Shown piece by piece: positions 46,608 through 58,949 of a stretch of 64,000 nt of DNA (its first letter is position 1; each line of letters starts with the position of its first letter). Source of the DNA: Protea cynaroides. Taxonomy: Eukaryota > Streptophyta > Magnoliopsida > Proteales > Proteaceae. A model generated the notes under the pieces. That model was not told the origin of the DNA. It saw only the letters and a program-made list of their open reading frames with translations, and did not search any database. The translations under genes were made by a program, and so were the position numbers. The stretch spans positions 4,659,217 through 4,723,216 of the forward strand of contig CM053266.1 of NCBI GenBank assembly GCA_028583415.1. Reading direction: 5' to 3'.

Positions 46608-47643
46608 TTACCATTGACTCCCGGTAGTTGGCGTAAGTCCGGGTTGTGTGTAATCGTTTGACTAAGACAACTCATTTATAACTATATGACCTCAGCATAC
46701 ACTAGAGAGGCTAGCTAAGCTATATGTAGATAATATTGTCAAATTACATGGTGTGCTTGAAAGCATCGTGTCTGACAGAGACCCATGCTTTACCTCAAAG
46801 TTCTGGAAAGGATTACAGAAGGCTATGGGTACAACATTAAAGTTTAGTACCGCATTCCATCCCCAGACCGATAGACAGTCGGAGCGCACCATTCAGATTA
46901 TGGAAGACATGCTCCGAGCGTGTGTGATTGATTTCAAAAGATCATGGGATGAGAAGTTACCACTAATCGAGTTTGCTTATAACAACAGCTATCAAGCTAT
47001 GATACAAATGTCGCCTTATGAAGCACTGTGTGTTAGGAAGTGACGAACTCCCTTAATTTGGAATGCAGTTGGAGAATAGAGAGTTGTTGGACTAGAATTA
47101 TCAAAGAGACTTATCGAGTAGTAGACATAATTAAGGAAAGGGTCTGAATAGCTCAAAACCGTCAGAAGTACTATGCAGATAATCGATGCCAAGATCTTGA
47201 ATTCCCCACAAGTGATAAGGTATTTTTGAAGATATCTCCCTACGAGTGGTCTAAAACAGTTTTGTCAGGAAGGAAAAGCTATGTCCTAGATATATTGGAC
47301 CTTATGAGATTCTAGCAAGGTGTGGAAAGGTAGCATATCGATTTAGTACTACCACCATCGATGTCTAGTATACGTGATGTATTCCATGTTTCTGGCGAAG
47401 AAGTACGTCAGAGATCCTTCACAAGTGTTAATGACGGATCCACCAGATTTGACGTTTAAAGTGGTACCTTTTAAAATCACTAGTCGAAAGGTTCAACGTC
47501 TTCGCAAACATGACATCTATTATGTTAAAATTATCTGAAAAAACCAAGACGTGGAAGAAATTACATGGGAAAAAGAGAACATTATGCGAAAGTAATATCC
47601 TCACCTATTTGACTCAGAAGGTATGTCCAAATTTCGAGGATGA
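46608..47643 (+). pseudogene. Chromovirus integrase/chromodomain relic
   Basis: Begins within the integrase core (LPLTP region) and continues LAKLYVDNIVKLHGV, SDRDPCFTSKFW, AFHPQTDRQSERTIQ, SWDEKLPLIEFAYNNSYQ (open 46753-47043), then stops and frameshifts through the chromodomain-like tail (VTW motif region near 47550). A polypurine tract (AAGTAAGAGGGGAGT) precedes LTR7 at 47664. Confidence 0.85.
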
Positions 47644-47663
47644 AATTTAAGTAAGAGGGGAGT

Positions 47664-47686
47664 TGTGAGACCCACACTCCACTAAT
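47664..47686 (+). mobile_element. First 23 bp of LTR7, cut by the assembly gap
   Basis: TGTGAGACCCACACTCCAC, as at 55992. The contig ends here. Confidence 0.9.
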
Positions 47687-48186
47687 NNNNNNNNNNNNNN
47701 NNNNNNNNNNNNNNNNNNNNNNNNNNNNNNNNNNNNNNNNNNNNNNNNNNNNNNNNNNNNNNNNNNNNNNNNNNNNNNNNNNNNNNNNNNNNNNNNNNNN
47801 NNNNNNNNNNNNNNNNNNNNNNNNNNNNNNNNNNNNNNNNNNNNNNNNNNNNNNNNNNNNNNNNNNNNNNNNNNNNNNNNNNNNNNNNNNNNNNNNNNNN
47901 NNNNNNNNNNNNNNNNNNNNNNNNNNNNNNNNNNNNNNNNNNNNNNNNNNNNNNNNNNNNNNNNNNNNNNNNNNNNNNNNNNNNNNNNNNNNNNNNNNNN
48001 NNNNNNNNNNNNNNNNNNNNNNNNNNNNNNNNNNNNNNNNNNNNNNNNNNNNNNNNNNNNNNNNNNNNNNNNNNNNNNNNNNNNNNNNNNNNNNNNNNNN
48101 NNNNNNNNNNNNNNNNNNNNNNNNNNNNNNNNNNNNNNNNNNNNNNNNNNNNNNNNNNNNNNNNNNNNNNNNNNNNNNNNNNNNNN
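47687..48186. other. Assembly gap, exactly 500 N
   Basis: A round 500-N run, the usual placeholder for a scaffold join of unknown size. Any reading frame through it is meaningless. Confidence 0.99.
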
Positions 48187-48260
48187 TCTTTGGGTTAAAG
48201 GTCTGAAACCTGCCATATTGGTTCACTTATGCAGAGGGTGGCAAAAATGGGGTGCTTACA
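48187..48260. other. Short sequence at contig start with no counterpart in copy 1
   Basis: 74 bp (TCTTTGGGTTAAAGG...GTGCTTACA) before the duplicated block begins at CTACCACCGG. Nothing recognisable; possibly a misassembled contig end. Confidence 0.6.
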
Positions 48261-49445
48261 CTACCACCGGTCATGGCATGCTATCCTTTTTAGATGCTTA
48301 TTCGGGCTACAACTAAATTAAAATGTACAAACTTGACAAAATTATACTGCGTTCATAACCACCAATGGTTTGTATTGCTACAATGCCATGTTCTTCGGTC
48401 TCAAAAATGCTGGTGCCACATACCAGCAACTTATCAATAAGGTGTTCATCGATCAAATCGACAGAAATATGGAAGTCTATGTGGATGATTTCTTAGTCAA
48501 AAGCAAGCAACCGTCTCATCATTTAACCGACTTAAAAGAAGCTTTTACGATATTACGGAAGAATAAGATGCGCCTAAACCCAACAAAATGCACCTTCGGC
48601 GTCGAGTCAGGTAAATTCTAGGGATTTATGGTCTCCAACAGAGGAATCAAAGCAAATCCACCAAAGATAGAAGCTATAATGAATTTGTCACCTCCTATCA
48701 AGTCCAAGCAGGTCCAAGAACTGACAAGACACATAGCCGCCCGGGGCAGGTTTTTGTCAAGAGCGGCAGACCGATGCCTTCCATTCTTTAAGACCCTAAA
48801 AGGAGCTTAGCAATTTGAATGGACACTGGAATGCCAAAGTATTTTGACAAGTTGAAGGAATTCTTGATGTCACCTCCCCTACTCGCCTATCTAGAAGTTG
48901 ACGATCAGCTCTAACTTTATCTCATTGTTTTCCCTGAGGCAATCAGTTCCGTTCTCATAAAGGAAGTCGATAAAGTTCAACGGATGGTATACTATGTCAG
49001 CAAGGTTCTTCTGGATGTGGAAACAAAATACAAATCAGTTGAGAAATTGGCCTTAGAACTTGTCTCTACAGCACGCAAGCTTCGACCTTACTTCCAAGCC
49101 CATATCATCTTAGTCTTAACAGACAAACCGCTCAAAAAGATACTTGCTAGGCTTAACATCTCGGGGCAATTGGTAAATTGGGCCATCGAACTCAGCGAGT
49201 TTGACATACAATACCACCCGAAATGACAATCAAAGCACAAGTACTAGCAGATTTCCTTATAGAAAATCAAACGATGACAACGCTGACATCAAAAAGATGC
49301 TAGCAGAAGAAGATGACGAATGAATGCAGAAAAAGCAGAAGACGGAAGCTTCACCGACATGGATATTATTTGTAGACAGTTCCTCGAATGACTATCACTC
49401 GGTGACTAGGGTAGTCCCTCACCAGTCCAAAAAGTCCGGAGCGCA
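48261..49445 (+). pseudogene. E4 RT and RNase H, second assembly copy
   Basis: Y-V-D-D at 48478-48489. RNase H-like run 48984-49226 is open here (KLRPYFQAH), whereas copy 1 has a TGA in the same place (40752-40754). Confidence 0.85.
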
Positions 49446-51785
49446 TGTAACACCCGCACTCCACTAACTTAACCTAACGTTGGTGCCAGGTCTTCCCATC
49501 ATTCCAAGACCAAGTGAACCAAGTGTGTGAAGATAGATCACAAACCAGGTATGAGAATCGAGTTAACAACATTAAAAACATACCTAAGGTCGCATACATG
49601 GATAGGTATGGTAGACCATAAGGAAGGAAACAAAAATCTCAAATCCAGAACCCTACGGTTGATGATTTTGACACTACGGTCGATAGTTTATGCGATCGTA
49701 TGATCGACCATGAGAACCCAGATCAGACTCTGAGTTTTAGAAACTTTTCTAAACTAAGGGATTGCCTTCCTAATTGAAAGAGGACTTTATATGGAGAGTT
49801 TTTCTCTATATAAAGGACGTCCCTCAGCCCTTTTTCACTCTTTTAGAACATTAGTAAACCCTAGAGAAAGAGAAGAAAGAGAAGGAAGAGAATGAGAAGA
49901 AGAAAAACCTAAGGAGAAGAATTTGCTGAGAAGATATTGGCTTTCTATCACAGGCAAAGGTATGAAACGTATCTCTGGAGATGTAAACTCTAAGGAATAA
50001 GACTTCTATGGAAGATAGGCAATATCAACCTATGATGATCTATGTGATTTCCTTGAGAAAATCCCAAGGAGAACCATGAGGAGTGAATTTGATGATTAGG
50101 GTTGATAAGAAATTACTAATGATGGTCATAGGATGACCTTAGAATAAACCCTATCGAAGAACAAAAGAATTGACCCAAAAAGAACTCGAATTTCATGTAG
50201 ACTATAACCAGAAATCTCAAGGTCGCAGCTACAGACAACCATAACATAACCAGTATGACCAGAGGATCGACCATAGGCATTTGGGAAGATTTCAGAAATC
50301 ATATGATCGCAACTAAGGTCACACCATACACGACCGTAGGGTATCGACCATAGACAGTCAGGTCGATACACCATGAGACCATAGGACTAATCAGACACCT
50401 ATCAATGCCTTGTTTCTATTTTCGACTACTGTAACATGTCAAATATGAACCCTAACTTAAATTTGTATAACTTTTAGGTTGTTAAATCAATTCAAAGAGA
50501 ATTTCAAGGCTTGAAAGGACATCGAGTATTGCTAACAGGTGAGGGAACAAGACCTAAACTATAATTGGATAATAATAAACTGTTGACTTTATTGAGTCCC
50601 ATGCCATTATTGATTCAATGCTTGTATGTTTTTAATGTGCATCTCACATGTCATCCAATATTTATGCTATTACTGCTCATGCATATTTATTTCTGTCTAT
50701 TTATAATATGATGATGATGATGATGCTAGGAATAGGCATGTGATTATGTGTGTGTGGTTAGTGTGCTTGATGCGAGTGGAGCATCAGGGGGAGGACGTGG
50801 CATGGTGGTCTTTGACCTCATCACCAAACTCTAGCTCTATCTTTACTCAAGTCTTGTCCACTAACATTATCGTATCGCCATTACCTTAGCAGAACTATTA
50901 CACCGTAGGGCTTCAGGGGAGGTGGTCTCGGACCATGTCGTCTCTGACTTTGTCGGGGGCCTTAGCTCTATCTCTATGGACGTATTAAGGGATGCTGGGG
51001 TGAGGCCTTGGATACACTATTTGGCATTCGGATTGATTATTTGCGAGCCCAGTTTGTAAGCCCTTGCCAATAAGAGCTTACGTGTTGGTATGGGTAGGGC
51101 ATTAGGGAAAGTGTTGGCGGTGTTTGATCCGAACACTTTAGCTCTATCTCTATTCCATGGTGGGTGCATGTGGGAAGGCAATGGTATTTGATCCATTGGA
51201 CGGATTCACACACTCGTGTATAGAGGTGCGGTAGCTACCAAACCTTTCTATACCACATTGCAAACTTATAAACCAGACGAAATATATGAATTGAATGCAT
51301 GCATATGTTTATTGCATTGTTTTGTTTACTCACTGAGCTCAAGTTGGAGAGCTGACCCTCACGCACGTAATTCTTTTTAGTTTCTGATGTTGCAAGTATT
51401 ATGGTTAAAGAATATGTCGACACGCCAACATATGAACAGGTGGTAGCTATGGATGAGCAAGCTGTAGAGGACTATTATGATTTGTTAAGAGAGCTTTTCG
51501 ACTATGGATACACTTAGTGTTTAACTTTCATATTTGGATATTTGTAATATGTATTAAATTATGTTTTGGTTAGTTGGAGATAACTGAAATATTAATTAAT
51601 TATCATGATTAGACCTTAGTTCATTATTAATAAGACTTCCGCTATTTACTTTATTATCTCTGATTAGTGTGGAATGTGTTTTGGTTTAACATGGTTGGCA
51701 TAACCTATACGAGATCCTAGTTGAACCGTTGGTTTATTGACGGTTCATCACACCATTCTGGTTACTCCAGAATTGGGGTGTGACC
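49446..51785 (+). mobile_element. LTR5, second assembly copy
   Basis: Same features as 41112-43453. The divergent exon 3 peptide is at 51395-51517. Confidence 0.92.
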
Positions 51786-52721
51786 ACTTGGTATCAGAGC
51801 TCTCAGGCCTTGCCCATCAAACTTGAATACTTCCAATAAAGTCCATGAACTGAGTTAGGATAAATTAAAAGCTTTAATACAAACACGCCATAAGCACCTG
51901 TGTTGGTTGAGACAGAACTTAAACAAGACAATAATGTACATATAAAAGGTGGAACCATATATATACACAGACAGAAAAAGAAAATCTAAATGTATCCTAA
52001 TAAACTAATAATATAGGGTATGATCTATAAGTCGGGCAGTTGTCTAAGTATACAAAGGATATAGTACAGTAGCAAGAAGGGAGCATCTATAAAGTAGAAA
52101 ATTAGAATACCGAGTTAGTACTCACAAGATGTGAAACTTGATGTATGACAAAAGAAGAAAAAAAATGGCTAGTAACGCTTAAATCCCTGTAGAGGTCAAG
52201 GAAAAGATCTTGGGCTAGATGCAACAGAGATAGGAGAACAATGGCTATACACCAAAAATGAGAGTAACTATAAAAGAAGATAAAGCTATACTCCTGGGTG
52301 ACTTGGAGACTCAGAGTGAGATCCATCACACGCTAATCCATTGTCCGCTAAGCATTAAGAAGAGGTTGCAATTTAACCCCACCACTATCTGGGTCGAGAA
52401 CGGGTAGTGAAAACTCATCTGAGCAGATGCTAAATAATGATAATCAGATTTGAGCAAATCAAAGGAGGTGAACAACCAGGCCACTCCAGCCAATCTACCT
52501 GAACTACCAAGGGCCTTGGTTACGGTTGTAATAAACTTGGCCTAACAAAAATGCAAGAGCAACAACAGATGAGACGGACTATGCAAGTTACCATGGAAAT
52601 CACTATTCAAGTTGCCAATGCTATACCAATACCTTCGGGTCAAACTAAGTACGGTACCAGTTGGTAGTAACACTGTACCCCCAGCACATGTTAGCCATAA
52701 CACAGTGCCTATCATACCATA
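51786..52721 (+). mobile_element. LTR5 element leader and gag remnant, second assembly copy
   Basis: Primer site TGGTATCAGAGC at 51789-51800, leader and decayed gag N-terminus as at 43454-44383. Confidence 0.7.
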
Positions 52722-54947
52722 TATAAGACTCGTGCCAATCTAACCCGGTCTTACCACCTTGAACCAGGTCTACCCATCATGGTCGAGCCAAATGGACCAA
52801 GTGCGTGAAGGAGATCGTGATCCCAGGTATTAAACTGACCCAAAAACACTCAAAAAGGGGCGAGGGTCGCACACCCAATGAGGTGGGGTCGGACCCCCCA
52901 GTACAAAAAGTCAAACCCTCAGTTTTTAACCGGGGGTCGTACATTTTAAAACCAGGGGTCGACGGGATCATCGACCCCTTCATCGACCCCGTTTGCCGCG
53001 GAAACGAAAATTTGGAAACTTTCCTAATTTCGGTTGGGCTCTTTCCTAATATCAAAGGGGCTTATTTTAGGAGTTTCTACTCTATATAAAGGATGTCTCT
53101 AAGCCTCTTTCACTCCTTTTAGAACCCTAATTGAATTGAGAGAAAGAGAAGAGAAGGAAGAGAAGAAGAAGAGAAGGAAAGTAGAGATGAAGGCAAAAGG
53201 AGAAGAGTTTTAGAGAAGGAGTACTCTTCTCAGGTAAAAATACTAATTCTATGTATTTTGTGAGACTTAGAATAGTTAATGAGAAAAGTATGATGTAGGA
53301 GAAACCCCAAACCATCATCCATGATTAAGTTTCAATGGAAACCATGGAGGAGATCAACTAAACCATATGATATGTAAAGAGTAGTTCTAAACCATAGGAA
53401 GTATATGGAATGGACTATGGAAGGAAGCCATAGGATTCAAACAAGAGAGAATGGACCAAAAGGTGATTTATCGACCAAACCCACGAGGGGTTGCACCTAG
53501 GGTCGATGGGCCCATCGACCCTACTATAGGGGGTCGCAGTATACTACTACCCTAGCATCGACCCGTCCTGCTACCCCCAGTTAACAGCAAGTTGGAAAAT
53601 TGGAATAAAATCTAACTAAATTCTATCGACTTTGTTAGGTCTTCTAGCAATATAATATCAATATAAAGGTGATTCTTAAAGCTTGAAAGAGGATCTACTA
53701 GCAAGCTAAGATGAGAAAACAAGACCTAAACTAATTGGTTAATAACAAACTATTTTTATTTCTTGAGTTCAATGCTATGCTTGATTCTATGCGAACATGC
53801 TTTTAATGTGCATTCAACATGTCATCCAATATTTCTATTTACTGTTCATGCATATTTACTTTATTGTTTATAACATGATAATGACCATGATGATAGGAAT
53901 AGGCATGTGAATGTATGTGTGTGGTTGGTATACTTGATGCGAGTGAGTATCAGGGGGAGTGTCATAGGCCGGGCCTCAGCACTCTAGCTCTATCTCTAAC
54001 TCAAGTCTTGTGCATTAGCATCGTCGTATTGCCATTACTTTAGCAAAACTACTATGTCGTAGAGTATCAGGGGAGGTGGTATCGGTCCTTGTAGTCTCTG
54101 ACTCTACCGGGGGGTCTTAGCTCTATCTCTATGGGTGTTCTGAGGGATGCTGGGGTGAGGCCTTGGATACACTGTTTGGCATTAGGATTGGTTAGTTGCG
54201 AGCCCAGTTTGTAAGCCCTCGCCAGCAGGGGCTTACGTGTTGGTATGGCACTGTACAGCAATAAACGTTAACCTTTGTTGTACAATGTTCATGGTAGGGT
54301 GGATGGGGATGACAATAAACGTTAACCTTTGGGCGGGCTTCCACACCCTGTGTATAGAGGAGGGGTCAATAAACGTTAACCTTTGACCTCCAACCCTTTC
54401 TATTGCATATTACAAACTTTAAACCAGACCACAGATATGAATTGAATGCATGCATATGTATTGTTGCATTGTTTTGTTTCCTCACTGAGCCATGATGTGT
54501 GTTCACCCTCTCGACGTCGAATATTTTTAGTTGATGATGCAGGTACTACCGTCGAAGATTATGTCAACGCTCCAGTGTACGGGCACATGGCGGCGATGAA
54601 AGTTGAAGATGAAGTGGATACGCATGACACCTCTTGCGAGTGCAACTCATGCGTATTCGATTAGATTTTATTTTAATTATTTGGATTTAGTAAAGACATG
54701 TAATTAGTATTTTATTTATGTCTCTGTTGAAACAGCATAATTGGATATTTTAATATGATTATCATATTTAGATTTCTCAGTTCATTTTATTATAAGACTT
54801 CCGCTATTGTATATTTACTCTGATTACGAATGTGGATGTATGAGGTTTAGATAAAATGGATATAGCCTACTCAAGATCCTACTTGAACCGTTGGTTTGTT
54901 GACGGTTCATCACACCATTCTGAATAGTACGGAATTGAGGTGTGACA
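52722..54947 (+). mobile_element. LTR6, second assembly copy
   Basis: Same layout as 44384-46607. Loop words at 54260-54277, 54314-54331 and 54368-54385. Confidence 0.9.
54543..54664 (+). CDS. LTR-encoded CECxxC peptide (LTR6, second assembly copy)
   Basis: As 46203-46324 with one residue change (K for E in AAMxVED). Confidence 0.5.
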
Positions 54948-55985
54948 TTACCATTGACTCCCAGAGTAGTTGACGTAGTCTGGGTTATTGTAGATCGTTT
55001 GACTAAGACAACTCATTTATAACTATATGACCTCAGCATACACTAGAGAGGCTAGCTAAGCTATATGTAGATAATATTGTCAAATTACATGGTGTGCTTG
55101 AAAGCATCGTGTCTGACAGAGACCCATGCTTTACCTCAAAGTTCTGGAAAGGATTACAGAAGGCTATGGGTACAACATTAAAGTTTAGTACCGCATTCCA
55201 TCCCCAGACCGATAGACAGTCGGAGCGCACCATTCAGATTATGGAAGACATGCTCCGAGCGTGTGTGATTGATTTCAAAAGATCATGGGATGAGAAGTTA
55301 CCACTAATCGAGTTTGCTTATAACAACAGCTATCAAGCTATGATACAAATGTCGCCTTATGAAGCACTGTGTGTTAGGAAGTGACGAACTCCCTTAATTT
55401 GGAATGCAGTTGGAGAATAGAGAGTTGTTGGACTAGAATTATCAAAGAGACTTATCGAGTAGTAGACATAATTAAGGAAAGGGTCTGAATAGCTCAAAAC
55501 CGTCAGAAGTACTATGCAGATAATCGATGCCAAGATCTTGAATTCCCCACAAGTGATAAGGTATTTTTGAAGATATCTCCTACGAGTGGTCTAAAACAGT
55601 TTTGACAGAAGGAAAAGCTATGTCCTAGATATATTGGACCTTATGAGATTCTAGCAAGGTGTGGAAAGGTAGCATATCAGTTAGTACTACCACCATCGAT
55701 GTCTAGTATACGTGATGTATTCCATGTTTCACAACTGAAGAAGTACGTCAGAGATCCTTCACAAGTGTTAATGATGGATCCACCAGATTTGACGTTTAAA
55801 GTGGTACCTTTTAAAATCACTAGTCGAAAGGTTCAACGTCTTCGCAAACATGACATCTATTATGTTAAAATTATCTGAAAAAACCAAGACACATGGGAAA
55901 AAGAGAACATTATGCGAAAGTAATATCCTCACCTATTTGACTCAGAAGGTATGTCCAAATTTCGAGGATGAAATTTAAGTAAGAG
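54948..55985 (+). pseudogene. Integrase/chromodomain relic, second assembly copy
   Basis: As 46608-47643. Open run 55094-55384 with SDRDPCFTSKFW and SWDEKLPLIEFAY; stops afterwards. Confidence 0.85.
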
Positions 55986-57889
55986 GGGAGTTGTGAGACC
56001 CACACTCCACTAATCCGGTCTAACCGTGTCGTATCAGGTTTTCCCATCATAGCTGGATCATGTGGATCGACCGTGTGCAGAAGGACCACAAGACCAGGTA
56101 TAAAAATCGATCCAAAACACTAAAAATCAAGTGTATGGTCAACTACCTAGGTAGGTATGGTCGACCATACAGTAGAAAATAAAAACCACTGTTAATAGTC
56201 GTACGGTTGATGTTTTTAAGTCTATGGTCGACGGATTTTGCGACCGTATGATCCCAAACCAGACTCTGAGTTTGGAAACTTTCCAAATAAAAGGAGGATC
56301 TCTTTTCTATTGTTGGAGAGCCTTATATAGAGAGTTTTTCTCTATATAAGGGACGTTCTTCAACCCTTTTTCACTCTTTTGGAACATCATCAAACCCTAG
56401 AGGAAGAGAAAGAAGAGAAGGAGAAGAAGAAAAGACTAAGGAGAAGGCTAAGAGAAGAGTTCTACAGACTCTCTGCAACAAGTAAGGTATGAACCTTGTC
56501 TCTATAGCCTTAGAACATTAAGAGTGAGAATTTATAGTGTAAATTGCAATACCAAACCCATTGTAAGGATTCAACTGTGGGATTATCTGAGCAAATCTCA
56601 AGAAGGGACCGTGGAGAATGGGTTAGAGTAATTAGTTGGTAAAACTAAGAAATTTGGCCTTAGAATGATCATTAGGAAGGACCCAATTGAAGAGCCAAAA
56701 GGAAGAATTCGGATTTAAAGTAGAATTTGGTCAGAAAACCATATGGTCGCAGCTACGGTCGACCATAGCATGGTCAGAGTATCGACCATAGCATTCGGGA
56801 AGAATTCAGGAACCGTATGGTTGCAGGTGTGTGGTCGCGTATAGTGCAACCATAGGGTATCGACCATACGTGGTAAGGTCGACACAGCATGAGACCATAA
56901 GACCAATCAGACACCTATCAGTAATCTGTTTCGATTTTTGACTACTGTAACATGATACATATGAACCCTAACTTAAATTCATTTAACTTCTAGGTTGCTA
57001 AATTGGTTCAAAGAGAGTTATAAGGCTTGGAAGGAGATCGAGCTTTGCTAACAGGTGAAGGAACATGACCTAAACTAATTGGATAATAATAAACTGTTAT
57101 TTTATTGAGTCCAATGCCATGATTGATTCTATGCTTGTATGCTTATAATGTGCATCTCACATGTCATCCAATATTACTGTTATTACTGCTCATGCATATT
57201 TACTTCTGTCTATTTGCTACCATGTTGATTGATGATGATAGGAATAGGCATGTGATTGTGTGTGTGTGGTTAGTGTGTCGGATGAGAGTGGGGCATCAGG
57301 GGGAGGACGTGGCGTTGTGGTCTCTGACCTGGTCAGCAGACTCTAGCTCTATCTTTACGCAAGTCTTGTCCACTAACATCGTTGTATCGCCATTACCTTA
57401 GCAGAACTATTATGTCGTAGGGCTTCAGGGGAGGTGGTATCAAACCGTGTGGTCTTTGAGTCAGTCGAGGGGCCTTGCTCTATCTCTATGGACGTATTGA
57501 GGGATGCTAGGGGTGAGGCCTTGGATACACTGGATGAAATTTAGGATTGGTTAGTTGCAAATCCTCACCAATAGAGACTTACGTGTTGGTATGGGTAAGG
57601 CATCAGGGAAAGTGTTGGCAGTGTGTGATCCGAACACTTTAGCTCTATCTCTATTCCATGGTGGGGTGGATGTGGACGACAATGGTATTTAATCCATTAG
57701 GTGGGCTTACACACCCGTGTATAGAGGTGAGGTGGCCGTCAAACCTTTCTATAGCATATTGCAAACTTAAAAACCAGACCAAAGATATGAATTGAATGCA
57801 TGCATATGTTTGTTGTATTGTTTTGTTTTCCTCACTGAGCCGGGATGTGTGCTCACCCTTTCGACGTCGAATGTCTTTAGTTGATGCAG

Positions 57890-58011
57890 GTCCTACTGTA
57901 AAAGAGTACGTGAATGCGCCGTCATATGGACACATGGTGGCTATGGACGTAGAGGTTGTTGAAGGTGCGCATGATCTTTCATGCGAGTGTACTCAATGCA
58001 TCTTTGATTAG
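57890..58011 (+). CDS. LTR-encoded CECxxC peptide (LTR7)
   Basis: After acceptor TTGATGCAG: GPTVKEYVNAPSYGH, VAMDVEVVEGAHD, LSCECTQCIFD, stop TAG. Intact. Confidence 0.5.
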
Positions 58012-58208
58012 TTTAGTCATGTTTTGGGTTAACGGACATGTAATTGATTATTTTATTTTGTGTCTTAATTTACTTGGAGATAGCTGGATTAAATATTTAT
58101 TTATCACTGTTAGATACTCAGTTCATTAATTATAAATACTTTCGCTTATTTGTTTATTATCTCTGATTATTACCATGGAATGTGTGTGTGGTTTGTTATG
58201 ATGGGTAC

Positions 58209-58949
58209 TGTTAGGTGGGAAAAATCCCATCCATTTAAAATCTTACACGTGTCAAGCTTCATCTTCGGAGCCGACCGCTCAGAATGTCTTACGCTCGGCT
58301 TATGAGGCATTCGGTACCTTGCCATCGGCCTCTCATGCGCCCGGCATGCCGCATTTGCCTATGCCGTCTGGTAGCGCTCGGAGTCATAGTCCTACCTGAC
58401 TACGTTTCCCAGTCGATGGTCAGAGTCCTAATGTGATTATGCTACATCCGAGGAGTCCTTCTCCCAGTCTGATACGACGCCAACTATCATGGTCCATGAT
58501 TACTCACAAATTGACATGTGTCAGTCCCAGAACTGACTGACCTAGCTTCCTTGGCTAAGGTCTCCTACTCCTACTCGGAGTCTACCACACAGGTGTCCCT
58601 CAGAGCGACACGTGGAAATCCTTGGCGATCTACTTCCCTGAGTCCTGGTACCTCCATGCTTCTTCCCAATCTATAAGTAGAGGGCAACCCCTCAAGGTAA
58701 GGACTTACGCATAAATTGCTAGTTCACAATATCTCTCTCTCTCTCTCATTCTGGCACGCTCAAACTCTTTCATCATCCTACATTCTTTAAACTGGAGATA
58801 GCTTTCTGCTATCTCTTGACTGCTTACATTGGGAATCTGACTTAGGCATCGGAGTGTACCTGGGGCTTAGGCGCCCCACTCCTTTGTCTCATCTCTGTGG
58901 TTGCAGGTAACTCAGAGCGCGGATCGACGGGCGATTTCCAACCGTAACA
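58209..58949 (+). mobile_element. Solo LTR (Tat-type) inside LTR7
   Basis: TGTTAGGTGG...CCGTAACA, 741 bp, flanked by a perfect 5-bp duplication GGTAC (58204-58208 and 58950-58954). TATA-like CTATAAGTAGAGG near 58671, then (CT)n, TTAGGCATCGGAG and a TTGCAG. The word ACACGTGTC occurs near both ends. No internal region: product of LTR-LTR recombination. Confidence 0.93.

Larger units (their letters stand above)
39927..47686 (+). repeat. Copy 1 of a 7.75-kb near-identical block
   Basis: Matches 48261-56014 from CTACCACCGG to CCACTAAT, both ends abrupt. Differences are sparse and often small indels that break frames or words in copy 1 (for example 45910-45920, 46619-46650, 47290-47310, 47390). 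Copy 1 ends exactly at the 500-N gap. Confidence 0.95.
48261..56014 (+). repeat. Copy 2 of the 7.75-kb block
   Basis: Near-identical to 39927-47686, in the same order and orientation. Its words and frames look cleaner than copy 1 near the gap (for example the AGAGTAGTTGACGTAGTCTGG integrase stretch at 54962), which suggests base errors at the end of the first contig. Confidence 0.95.

Noticed and set aside
47582..48226. Long minus-strand reading frames across 47582-48226
   Set aside because: They run through 500 Ns and have no sequence content.
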